The notes below the pieces were generated by a model. The model worked only from the letters and a program-made list of their open reading frames with translations. It did no database searches and had not been told where the DNA came from. A DNA stretch of 64,000 bases from positions 42,604,362 through 42,668,361 of the forward strand of contig CM049307.1 in assembly GCA_026874595.1 (NCBI GenBank). The letters are read 5' to 3'. Positions within the stretch are counted from its first letter, which is position 1, and each line of letters begins with the position of its first letter. The position numbers and the translations under genes are program-made. The DNA comes from Sipunculus nudus. Taxonomy: Eukaryota; Annelida; Sipuncula; Golfingiida; Sipunculidae. Positions 13,901-25,900 of the stretch are shown here, piece by piece.

Positions 13901-16900
13901 ATTGTTCAGTTTCTGGAAAATTACCGCTAGGGGGCGCTGCACTGCAACCCCGTACCTACTATCATTGTTTAACCATATCTCCAAAACTACACATTTCAGG
14001 TACATAAACTGCACACCATATGAATTGGAGTTTCATGGCCTTTCTGCCCATGACCTCTTTTGTTTAATCATACACGGTCCCCCCAAATTTTAGCAACTTT
14101 GTAAAAATTAAAACCCGCATGCACAAATACATATGCCATCACGCATGCATGCACGCGTTTTAGTATGAAAGACAGACACGCTTTCCCGTGACTGCAAAAA
14201 TTATTGCGTTCGCCGTATAAAATAAGTGACCACAGGCACTCTTTGCAGGCCGGTTTGCCATTTCTGTCGCGTTATAGTTTATTGCTTGCCGGAATCAGAG
14301 ATTTCGACAAGTATGTTGATCAGTTCCGTTTGTTTGTTTGTCTGTATGTCCCCGCTCTACAGGCCACAATTTTGCACCAATCGTCCTGAAACTTATAGAT
14401 AGAGTGTATAATCGGTTCTTCTCGGAGCCTATTGTTTTTGGTCATGATCGGTCAAGGGTCAAGGTCAGGGTCACCAAAAAGCTCAAAAACGGTTTTTTCT
14501 TCATACCTTCGTCAAAAATAGCCGTAGGCACTTAATCTGTAGCCCGTTTTATTTGCCACTGCATGGCCACTTCCAACACTGCAAAATTGCCTCATTTCGC
14601 TGTTACCATGGTTACGCAATTTTGGGGAGAAATCATGGAATTTCATGATATTTTTCAAATTTGCAGCAATTTTACTGATTCTGAGATAGTTTATGTAACA
14701 TAAGAATATCTCGAAACGGGTTTTTCAGATTTTGGAAATGGCCGCCAGGGGGCGTTGCAGATGAAAAAACATGAAAATTTGTTTTGGTGCTATACCTCCA
14801 GCACTATTTAACATTGGGCCATTTCCATCACAGCACCTTAAACTAGGGTCCATGGGCTTATTTTTGCGCATAGGTGCCAAAATGCGCTATTGCCAGATTT
14901 CTCTATTTTTGGGGTAAAACCTTTGAATTTTGAAAATATGCAGTTTTCAGCTTCTAACTCTGTCAGTTTTTATGCTAGAGAGGTCAAAATTTTTGCATCT
15001 TGTAGCCCTTGGTGAGTTCTCGGTGATCCAACCAAAAATCTTGCAAAATCTCGCACCGCTTCTCGTCGAATGAGATTTCGCGATTTCACGGTGACATGCC
15101 CTATATGCCACAGATATGCAGGCATCCGTTTGAAACTGATACATGTTACGTCATACACTGATATCTCGAAAGCAATTGTTCAGTTTCTGGAAAATTACCG
15201 CTAGGGGGCGCTGCACTGCAACCCCGTACCTACTATCATTGTTTAACCATATCTCCAAAACTACACATTTCAGGTACATAAACTGCACACCATATGAATT
15301 GGAGTTTCATGGCCTTTCTGCCCATGACCTCTTTTGTTTAATCATACACGGTCCCCACAAATTTTAGCAACTTTGTAAAAATTAAAACCCGCATGCACAA
15401 ATACATATGCCATCACGCATGCATGCACGCGTTTTAGTATGAAAGACAGACACGCTTTCCCGTGACTGCAAAAATTATTGCGTTCGCCGTATAAAATAAG
15501 TGACCACAGGCACTCTTTGCAGGCCGGTTTGCCATTTCTGTCGCGTTATAGTTTATTGCTTGCCGGAATCAGAGATTTCGACAAGTATGTTGATCAGTTC
15601 CGTTTGTTTGTTTGTCTGTATGTCCCCGCTCTACAGGCCACAATTTTGCACCAATCGTCCTGAAACTTATAGATAGAGTGTATAATCGGTTCTTCTCGGA
15701 GCCTATTGTTTTTGGTCATGATCGGTCAAGGGTCAAGGTCAGGGTCACCAAAAAGCTCAAAAATGGTTTTTTCTTCATACCTTCGTCAAAAATAGCCGTA
15801 GGCACTTAATCTGTAGCCCGTTTTATTTGCCACTGCATGGCCACTTCCAACACTGCAAAATTGCCTCATTTCGCTGTTACCATGGTTACGCAATTTTGGG
15901 GAGAAATCATGGAATTTCGTGATATTTTTCAAATTTGCAGCAATTTTACTGATTCTGAGATAGTTTATGTAACATAAGAATATCTCGAAACGGGTTTTTC
16001 AGATTTTGGAAATGGCCGCCAGGGGGCGTTGCAGATGAAAAAACATGAAAATTTGTTTTGGTGCTATACCTCCAGCACTATTTAACATTGGGCCATTTCC
16101 ATCACAGCACCTTAAACTAGGGTCCATGGGCTTATTTTTGCGCATAGGTGCCAAAATGCGCTATTGCCAGATTTCTCTATTTTTGGGGTAAAACCTTTGA
16201 ATTTTGAAAATATGCAGTTTTCAGCTTCTAACTCTGTCAGTTTTTATGCTAGAGAGGTCAAAATTTTTGCATCTTGTAGCCCTTGGTGAGTTCTCGGTGA
16301 TCCAACCAAAAATCTTGCAAAATCTCGCACCGCTTCTCGTCGAATGAGATTTCGCGATTTCACGGTGACATGCCCTATAGGCCACAGATATGCAGGCATC
16401 CGTTTGAAACTGATACATGTTACGTCATACACTGATATCTCGAAAGCAATTGTTCAGTTTCTGGAAAATTACCGCTAGGGGGCGCTGCACTGCAACCCCG
16501 TACCTACTATCATTGTTTAACCATATCTCTAAAACTACACATTTCAGGTACATAAACTGCACACCATATGAATTGGAGTTTCATGGCCTTTCTGCCCATG
16601 ACCTCTTTTGTTTAATCATACACGGTCCCCCCAAATTTTAGCAACTTTGTAAAAATTAAAACCCGCATGCACAAATACATATGCCATCACGCATGCATGC
16701 ACGCGTTTTAGTATGAAAGACAGACACGCTTTCCCGTGACTGCAAAAATTATTGCGTTCGCCGTATAAAATAAGTGACCACAGGCACTCTTTGCAGGCCG
16801 GTTTGCCATTTCTGTCGCGTTATAGTTTATTGCTTGCCGGAATCAGAGATTTCGACAAGTATGTTGATCAGTTCCGTTTGTTTGTTTGTCTGTATGTCCC

Positions 16901-19900
16901 CGCTCTACAGGCCACAATTTTGCACCAATCGTCCTGAAACTTATAGATAGAGTGTATAATCGGTTCTTCTCGGAGCCTATTGTTTTTGGTCATGATCGGT
17001 CAAGGGTCAAGGTCAGGGTCACCAAAAAGCTCAAAAATGGTTTTCTTCATACCTTCGTCAAAAATAGCCGTAGGCACTTAATCTGTAGCCCGTTTTATTT
17101 GCCACTGCATGGCCACTTCCAACACTGCAAAATTGCCTCATTTCGCTGTTACCATGGTTACGCAATTTTGGGGAGAAATCATGGAATTTCGTGATATTTT
17201 TCAAATTTGCAGCAATTTTACTGATTCTGAGATAGTTTATGTAACATAAGAATATCTCGAAACGGGTTTTTCAGATTTTGGAAATGGCCGCCAGGGGGCG
17301 TTGCAGATGAAAAAACATGAAAATTTGTTTTGGTGCTATACCTCCAGAACTATTAAACATTGGGCCATTTCCATCACAGCACCTTCAACTGGGGTCCATG
17401 GGCTTATTTTTGCGCATAGGTGCCAAAGTGCGCTATTGCCAGATTTCTCTACTTTTGGGGTAAAACTTTTGAATTTTGAAAATATGCAGTTTTCAGCTTC
17501 TAACTCTGTCAGTTTTTATGCTGGAGAGGTCAATTTTTTTGCATCTTGTAGCCCTTGGTGAGTTCTCGGTGATCCAATCAAAAATCTTGCAAAATCTCGC
17601 ACCGTTTCTCGTGAAACGAGAGTCTTCGAGATTTCATTAAATATGACCTACAGGTTGCATTTTTTTAACAATGGCTTAGAAATTGATATATTTTGTGTTA
17701 TTTTATAAATATCTCGAAATCAGTTTTTCATTTTATGGAAATAGCCACCAGGGGGCGTGGTACCTGAAACACTGTAACATATCATTTTTCTGCAATATCT
17801 CAAAAAATATTAAACGTGACACCATTTTTTTTTTGTGGAATCTGAAACTAGGAACATTGGCTTATTCCTCCGCACATGTAGCTTTGTACTGCCGTTACCA
17901 TGGTTACCAAATTTTGGGGTAAAACGTGACAACTTGAAAATACGAAGTTTACCTGCTTCTATCTCTGTTGATATTTGCCATAGAAAGGTCTGGTTTTCGG
18001 CGTTAGACAGCATGCGTCTAGTTCTTAGTCATTCAATCGCAAGTCTCGTCATATCTCGCACCGTTTCTCGTGAAACGAGAACACGTGACCATTCAAAGAA
18101 ATGCCTATAATTCTGTCATTTTTTACGCCACAGACACATGGTCTGCAGCGCCGGATAGCGTCGGACACTCGCAGTCACATTCAGGGGTCGCATTGTAAGT
18201 CTCGTCAAATCTCGCGCCGTGTTTCACCAAACCACGAAGTCACGTGCCGTCGCCGCAAGTGCCGGCAGGGTCCCTACGGTGGGCGGCCGGCGTGTGCAGC
18301 GGTGCGTGACGGCCTTTCCGGGCCCTGTCTATTATCATACATGTTGGAGGCACAGTCACAACTTTATTGCTTGCCGGAAATCTTCGATTTTGGCAAGCAT
18401 ATTGCTCAGTTGCGTATGTCTGTTTGTCTGTTTGTTGCTTGCCGGAATCAAAGATTTCGGCAAGCATATTGGTCAGTTGCGTATGTCTGTTTGTCTGTCT
18501 GTCTGTTTGTTTGTCTGCACTCTCCTGGCCACAATTTTGCCACAATCACCTTGAAACTTACAGGGATGATTAAAAACATAATTTCTAGGTGCCCTATTGT
18601 TTTTGGTTAAAATAGGTCAAAGGTCAAGGTCAAGGTCGTCAAAACTTCTCAAAACGGTTTTTTCTTCATATCTTTGTGACTATTAGTCGTATCTACTTCA
18701 ACAATAGCTTATTTTAATCGTCATTCCAAGGCCTGTCATCTGGTGTGTAGCTGACTCAAATTTGCCGTAACCATGGTTACAAATTTTAGGGGAAAACTCA
18801 TGATATTCGAAAATAATGGGTCTTATTTTTTTTTTGTCAGTTTTAAAGCTAGAGTGATCTAGTTTTTTGCATCAGGTAGCATTCAACTAGTACTACAAGA
18901 TTTTATTAAAAGTCTTGCAGTATCTCGTAAAATATCTCGTGAATAGAGATATTTCGAGATTTCATTCATCTTGCACCAAAGGCCACATTATTGCAGGTAT
19001 CTTTTTGAAACTGACATATTATAAGTCCTACACTAGTATCTCGAAATAGTTTTTTCAATTTTTGAATAGGGCCGCTAGGGGGCGCTGGATGCGAACCTCC
19101 CTAACATATCATATTTTGGCCATATCTCCAAAATTATAAGCCTCAATTACATAAACTATAGCTTATTTTCTTCCTCTGAGTTTTCTCCATAACCTAGTGT
19201 AGTCATCTGGTCACAATTTTGTGATGCTTTGTCAGTGTGTTTGTCTGTTTGTCAGTTGTCCTATAATTCGCCTGCTTGCTCTTGCATCTCACATATAGCA
19301 TTCTACAGGCCACAGTTTTGAAAGAATCCTTTTGAAACCATTACATCTTAAGTCTTACACTAATATCTCAAAACCAATTTTTCATTTTCTGGATATGGCC
19401 GCTAGGGGGCGCTGAACTCAAACCTCTCCCAACATATCATGCTTTGGCAATATCTCCAAAACTATAAACATCAGTTACATAAACTGTAGCTTTTTTCTTC
19501 CTTTGAGTCTTCTCCATAACCTGGAGTAGTCATCTGGACTAAATCTTGAGTCACTTTGTCAGTGTGTCCGTCTGTTTGTCAGTTGTCCTCAAATTCGCCT
19601 GCTTGCTGGTCCTTGCGTCTCACATATAGCATTCTATAGGCCACAGTTTTAACGGAATCCTTTTGAAACTATTACATCTTATGTCTTACACTAATATCTA
19701 GAAATAAATTTTTCATTTTCCGGATATGGCCACTAGTGGGCGCTGCACACGACCCTCACACACATACCATTGTATTGGCCATATCTCTACACCCAAACCC
19801 TCAGTTACATAAACTATAGCTTATTCTTTTCCTTTGAGTCTTCTCCATAACCTGATTAAGGCATCTGGTTTCAATCTTCTGTCACTTTGTCAGTGTGTCC

Positions 19901-22900
19901 ATCTGTTTGTCCGTTATCCTCAAAGTCGCCTGCTTGCTGGTTCTTACGCCTTACATATAGCATTCTATATGCCATAGCTTTGACGGAATCCTTTTGAAAC
20001 TGGGACATCTCATGTCATACACTAATAATACGAAATGCATTTGTCGTCTTCGGAATATGTCCGCTAGAGGGCGCTACAGTCGAACCTCCTAAGTATATCA
20101 TTAATTCGCCATACCTCCAGAACTATAAATCTAAATTACATAAATTATAACTCATTTTCTTCCTTTGAATCTTCTCCATAACTAGATTAAGTCATCTGGT
20201 GTCAATCTTGTCTCACAAAGTCAGTATGTCTGTCCGTTCGTCTTTTGTTGTCAGCTTTGTCTGCTTGCCTGTTCTTTTGTCTCATATGTCAATCTACGGG
20301 CCACATATTCTTAGCAATGTCCCTGAGAGTCATTCCATTAATAGAAAACCGACAAGATGTTCTGTCTGTCCGTCTGTGTTTCACTTCCGATTTCCGGCAA
20401 GCGTTCGACCTATGGTCGTCTAGTCTTTTTGTTTGTTGCTTGCCGGAAATCTTCGATTTCGGCAAGCATGTTCGTCAGTTGCGTATGTCTGTTTGTCTTT
20501 TTGTTTGTTTGTTTGTTTGTTTGTTTGTTTGTTTGTTTGTCACGACTCTCCAGGTCACACTTTTGCATCAATCAACTTGAAACTTACAGGCTTGATTGAC
20601 AAACCGATTTCTAGGTGCCCTATTGTTTTTGGTCAACATTGCTCCAAGGTCAAGGGTCAAGGTCACGACAGGTATGGTTAACGGTTTTTGCACTATAACT
20701 TCGCCATAAATAGGCTTATCCACTTCTGCAATAGCTCATTTTTTTCGTCATCACCTGGCCTTTCTTTTGACATGTAGCTTACTTAAATTTGCCGTTACCA
20801 TGGTTACATTTTTTGGGCAAAAATCACGGAAATTGGAAATAACACTACCATTTTTTGTAACTTTGTCAGTTTTTAAGCTAGGCAGATCTAGTTTTCGGCA
20901 TTTTGTTCCACATGACCAGCTTGACACGACAGAACTGAAAGTCACGCCAAATCTCGCGCCATATCTCGTCAAACGAGAAAAAACGAGACTTCGCGAAAAT
21001 GCTTATAACTCGGCGACTTTTACAGCTGGACAGGTCTGGTTTTCGGCATTTCGTTCCACCAATCAAGCTTGACACGACAGAGCTGCAAGACAGGCCAAAT
21101 CTCGCACCGTATCTCGTCAAACGAGAAAACATGGGATATCACGGAAATGCTTATAACTGGGCCAGTTTTACAGCTAGACACGTCTGGTTTTCGGCATTTA
21201 GTTCCACTAGACCAGCTTGACACGACAGATATGCAAGTGCCGTTACCATGGTTACATTTTTTGGGCAAAAATCATGGAAATTGGAAATAACACGACAATT
21301 TTTTGTAACTTTGTCAGTTTTTAAGCTAGGCAGATCTAGTTTTCGGCATTTTGTTCCACATGACCAGCTTGACACGACAGAACTGAAAGTCACGCCAAAT
21401 CTCGCGCCATATCTCGTCAAACGAGAAAAAACGAGACTTCGCGGAATTGCTTATAACTCGGCGACTTTTACAGCTAGACAGGTCTGGTTATCGGCATTTC
21501 GTTCCACCAAACAAGCTTGACACGACAGAGCTGCAAGACAGGCCAAATCTCGCACCGTATCTCGTCAAACGAGAAAACACGGGATTTCACGGAAATGCTT
21601 ATAACTGGGCCAGTTTTACAGCTAGACACGTCTGGTTTTCGGCATTTAGTTCCACTAGACCAGCTTGACACGACAGATATGCAAGTCTGGCAAAATCTCG
21701 CGCCATATCTCGTCAAACGAGAAAACACGAAATTTCACGGAAATGCTTATAACTCGGCCAGTTTTACAGCTAGACACGTCTGGTTTCCGGATTTTCCTTC
21801 CACATGACTAGCTTGACACGATAGATGTGCAAGTCAGGCCAAATCTCGCACCCTATCTCGTCAAACGAGAAAACACGAGATTTCACGGAAATGCTTATAA
21901 CTCGGCGAGTTTTACAGCTGGACAGGTCTAGTTTTCGGCATTTTGTTTCACATGACCTGCTGGACATGACAGAACTGAAAGTCAGGCCGAATGTCGCACC
22001 GTATCTCGTCAAACGAGAAAACATGAGATTTCACGGCATTGGTTATAACTCGGCGAGTGTTACAGATAGACACGTCTGGTTTTCGGCATTTTGTTCCACT
22101 AGACCAGCTTGATACGACAGACACGCATGTCAGGCAAAATCGCGCACCGTATCCCGTCAAACGAGAAAACACGAGATTTCACGGAACTGCAGCTAGACAG
22201 GTCTAGTTTTCGGCATTTAGTTCCACATGACCCGCTTGACATGACAGAACTCCAAGTCAGGCACAAGCTCGCACCATTTCCCGTCAAACGAGAAATCACG
22301 AGATTTCATGCAAATGCTTATAACTCAGCGACTTTTATAGCTAGACAGGTCTAGTTTTCGGCATTTCATATCATTTGGCCAGCTTGACATGACAAACCTG
22401 AAAACGTCTCACTGCTTCTTGTCAAACGAGATTAACGGGATTTCATGAAAAAAATTTGAACTTGGTCCCTTTTACACTAGAAAGATATGCAGCTGTTAAA
22501 GGGTAGCATGCATAAATAAACATATTATCCGTTTCTGCTGCCCCCACAATGTTGCTCATTCATATGACTGTTTCTACATGCACTCTCTGTCTATCTGTCT
22601 CTATCATTTCCATTTCCGGCAAGCGCGTGACCTCTGGTCATCTTGTTGCTTGCCGGAATCAAAGATTTCGGCAAGCATATTGGTCAGTTGAGTATGTCTG
22701 TTTGTCTGTCTGTTTGTTTGTTTGTTTGTCACCACTCTCCTGGCCACAATTTTGCCACAATAACCTTGAAACTTACAGGGATGTTCGAAAACATAATTTC
22801 TAGGTGCCCTATTGTTTTTGGTTAAAATAGGTCAAAGGTCAAGGTCAAGGTCGTCAAAACTTCTCAAAACGTTTTTTTCTTCATATCTTTGTGACTATTA

Positions 22901-25900
22901 GTCGTATCTACTTCAACAATAGCTCATTTTAATCGTCATTCCAAGGCCTGTCATCTGGTGTGTAGCTGACTCAAATTTGCCGTAACCATGGTTACAATTT
23001 TTTTGGGAAAAGTCATGATATTCGAAAATAAGGGGTCTTATTTTTCTAACTTTGTCAGTTTTAAAGCTAGAGTGATCTAGTTTTTTGCATCAGGTAGCAT
23101 TCAACTAGTACTACAAGATTTTATAAAAAGTCTTGCAGTATCTCGAAAAATATCTCGTGAATAGAGATATTTCGAGATTTCATTCATCTTGCGCCGAAGG
23201 CCACATCATTGCAGGAATCTTTTTGAAACTGACATATCATAAGTCCTACACTAGTATCTCGAAATGGTTTTTTCATTTTTTGAATATGGCTGCTAGGGGG
23301 CGCTGCACACGAACCTCACACACATATCATTACATTGGCCATATCTCTAAAACCCAAAGCCTCAATTACATAAACTATAGCTTATTTTTTCCCTTTGAGT
23401 CGTCTCCATAATCTGGAGTAGTCATCTGGACTCAATCTTGAGTCACTTTGTCAGTGTGTCCGTCTGTTTGTCAGTTGTCCTCCAATTCGCCTTCTTGCTG
23501 GTTCTTGTTTGTTTGTCACCACTCTCCTGGCCACAATTTTGCCACAATCACCTTGAAACTTACAGGGATGATGAAAAACATAATTTCTAGGTGCCCTATT
23601 GTTTTTGGTTAATATAGGTGAAAGGTCAAGGTCAAGGTCGTCAAAACTTCCCAAAACGTTTTTTTTTCCATATCTGTGTGACTTTCAGTCGTATCTACTT
23701 CAACAATAGCTCATTTTAATCGTCATTCCAAGGCCTGTCATCTTGTGGGTAGCTGACTCAAATTTGCCGTAACCATGGTTACAAATTTTGGGGTAAAAAT
23801 CAGGATATTCGAAAATAAGGGGTCTTATTTTTCTAACTTTGTCAGTTTTAAAGCTAGAGTGATCTAGTTTCTTGCATCAGGTAGCATTTAACTAGTACTA
23901 TAAGATTTTATTACAAGTCTTGCAGTATCTCGTAAAATATCTCGTGAATAGAGATATTTCGAGATTTCATTCATCTTGCGCCAAAGGCCACATTATTGCA
24001 GGAATCTTTTTGAAACTAACATATCATAAGTCCTACACTAGTATCTCGAAATTGTTTTTTCATGTTTTGACTATGGCTGCTAGGGGGCGCTGCAAACGAC
24101 CCTCACACACATATCATTACATTAGCCATATGTCTAAAACCCAAAGCCTCATATACATAAACTATAGCTTATTTTTTTTCTCTGAGTCTTCTCCATAAAC
24201 TGATAATGTCATCTGGTCTCAATCCTGTGTCACTTTGTCAGTGTGTCCGTCTGTTTGTGAGTTGTCCTCAAATTCGCCTGCTTGCTCTTGCGTCTCACAT
24301 ATAGCATTCTACAGACCACAGTTTTGAAAGAATCCTTTTGAAACTATTACATCTTAAGTCTTACACTAATATCTCAAAACAGATTTTTCATTTCCCGGAT
24401 ATAGCCACTAGGGGGCGCTGCACTTTCACCTCCCCAACATATCATGTTTTGGCTATCTCTCCAAAATTATAAACCTTACCTACATAAACTATCGCTAATT
24501 TTGCTCTTCTTCACCTTCGGCGCTTTTGTCTGTAATCTGTTATCACAGATGTGTCAGTATGTCTGTCTGTTCGTCTTTTGTTGTCAGCTTTGTCTGCTTC
24601 CTCGTTGCTTTGTCTGATATGTCATTTTACAGGCCAAAACTTCTCAGCAAACGCTGAGGGTCATTCCATAATAGAAAACCCACAATATGTTCTGTCTGTC
24701 CGTCTGTCTGTCATTTCAACTTCCGGCAAGCGCTCGACCTCTGGTTGTCTAGTTTGTTTGTTTGTTTGTTTGTTTGTCACGACTCTCCAGGTCACACTTT
24801 TGCATCAATCAACTTGAAACTTACAGGCTTGATTGACTAACCGATTTCTAGGTGCCCTATTGTTTTTGGTCAACATTGCTCCAAGGTCAAGGGTCAAGGT
24901 CACGACAGGTATGGTTAACGGTTTTTGCACTATAACTTCGCCATTAATAGGCTTATCCACTTCTGCAATAGCTCATTTTTTTCGTCATCACCTGGCCTTT
25001 CTTTTGACATGTAGCTTACTTAAATTTGCCGTTACCATGGTTACATTTTTTGAGCAAAAATCACGGAAATTGGAAATAACACGACCATTTTTTGTAACTT
25101 TGTCAGTTTTTAAGCTAGGCAGATCTAGTTTTCGGCATTTTGTTCCACATGACCAGCTTGACACGACAGATCTGAAAGTCACGCCAAATCTCGCGCCATA
25201 TCTCGTCAAACGAGAAAAAACGAGACTTCGCGGAAATGCTTATAACTCGGCGACTTTTACAGCTAGACAGGTCTGGTTTTCGGCATTTCGTTCCACCAAA
25301 CAAGCTTGACACGACAGGGCTGCAAGACAGGCCAAATCTCGCACCGTATCTCGTCAAACGAGAAAACACGGGATTTCACGGAAATGCTTATAACTGGGCC
25401 AGTTTTACAGCTAGACACGTCTGGTTTTCGGCATTTAGTTCCACTAGACCAGCTTGACACGACAGATATGCAAGTGCCGTTACCACTGTTACATTTTTTG
25501 GGCAAAAATCATGGAAATTGGAAAAAACACGACCATTTTTTGTAACTTTGTCAGTTTTTAAGCTAGGCAGATCTAGTTTTCGGCATTTTGTTCCACATGA
25601 CCAGCTTGACACGACAGAACTGAAAGTCACGCCAAATCTCGCGCCATATCTCGTCAAACGAGAAAAAATGAGACTTCGCGGAAATGCTTATAACTCGGCG
25701 ACTTTTACAGCTAGACAGGTCTGGTTTTCGGCATTTCGTTCCACCAAACAAGCTGGACACGACAGAGCTGGAAGACAGGCCAAATCTCGCACCGTATCTC
25801 GTCAAACGAGAAAACACGGGATTTCACGGAAATGCTTATAACTGGGCTAGTTTTACAGCTAGACACGTCTGGTTTTCGGCATTTAGTTCCACTAGACCAG

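Noticed and set aside
10516-17194. Recurrent short open frames of identical sequence in each 1,274-bp unit
   Set aside because: They are conserved only because the DNA copies are nearly identical. They have no start context, codon bias or domain pattern, and they are lost in diverged copies.
18240-18610. Cysteine/valine/leucine-rich frames (SVCLFVCLFV type)
   Set aside because: These are translations of TTTGTCTG simple repeats. No real membrane protein is implied.
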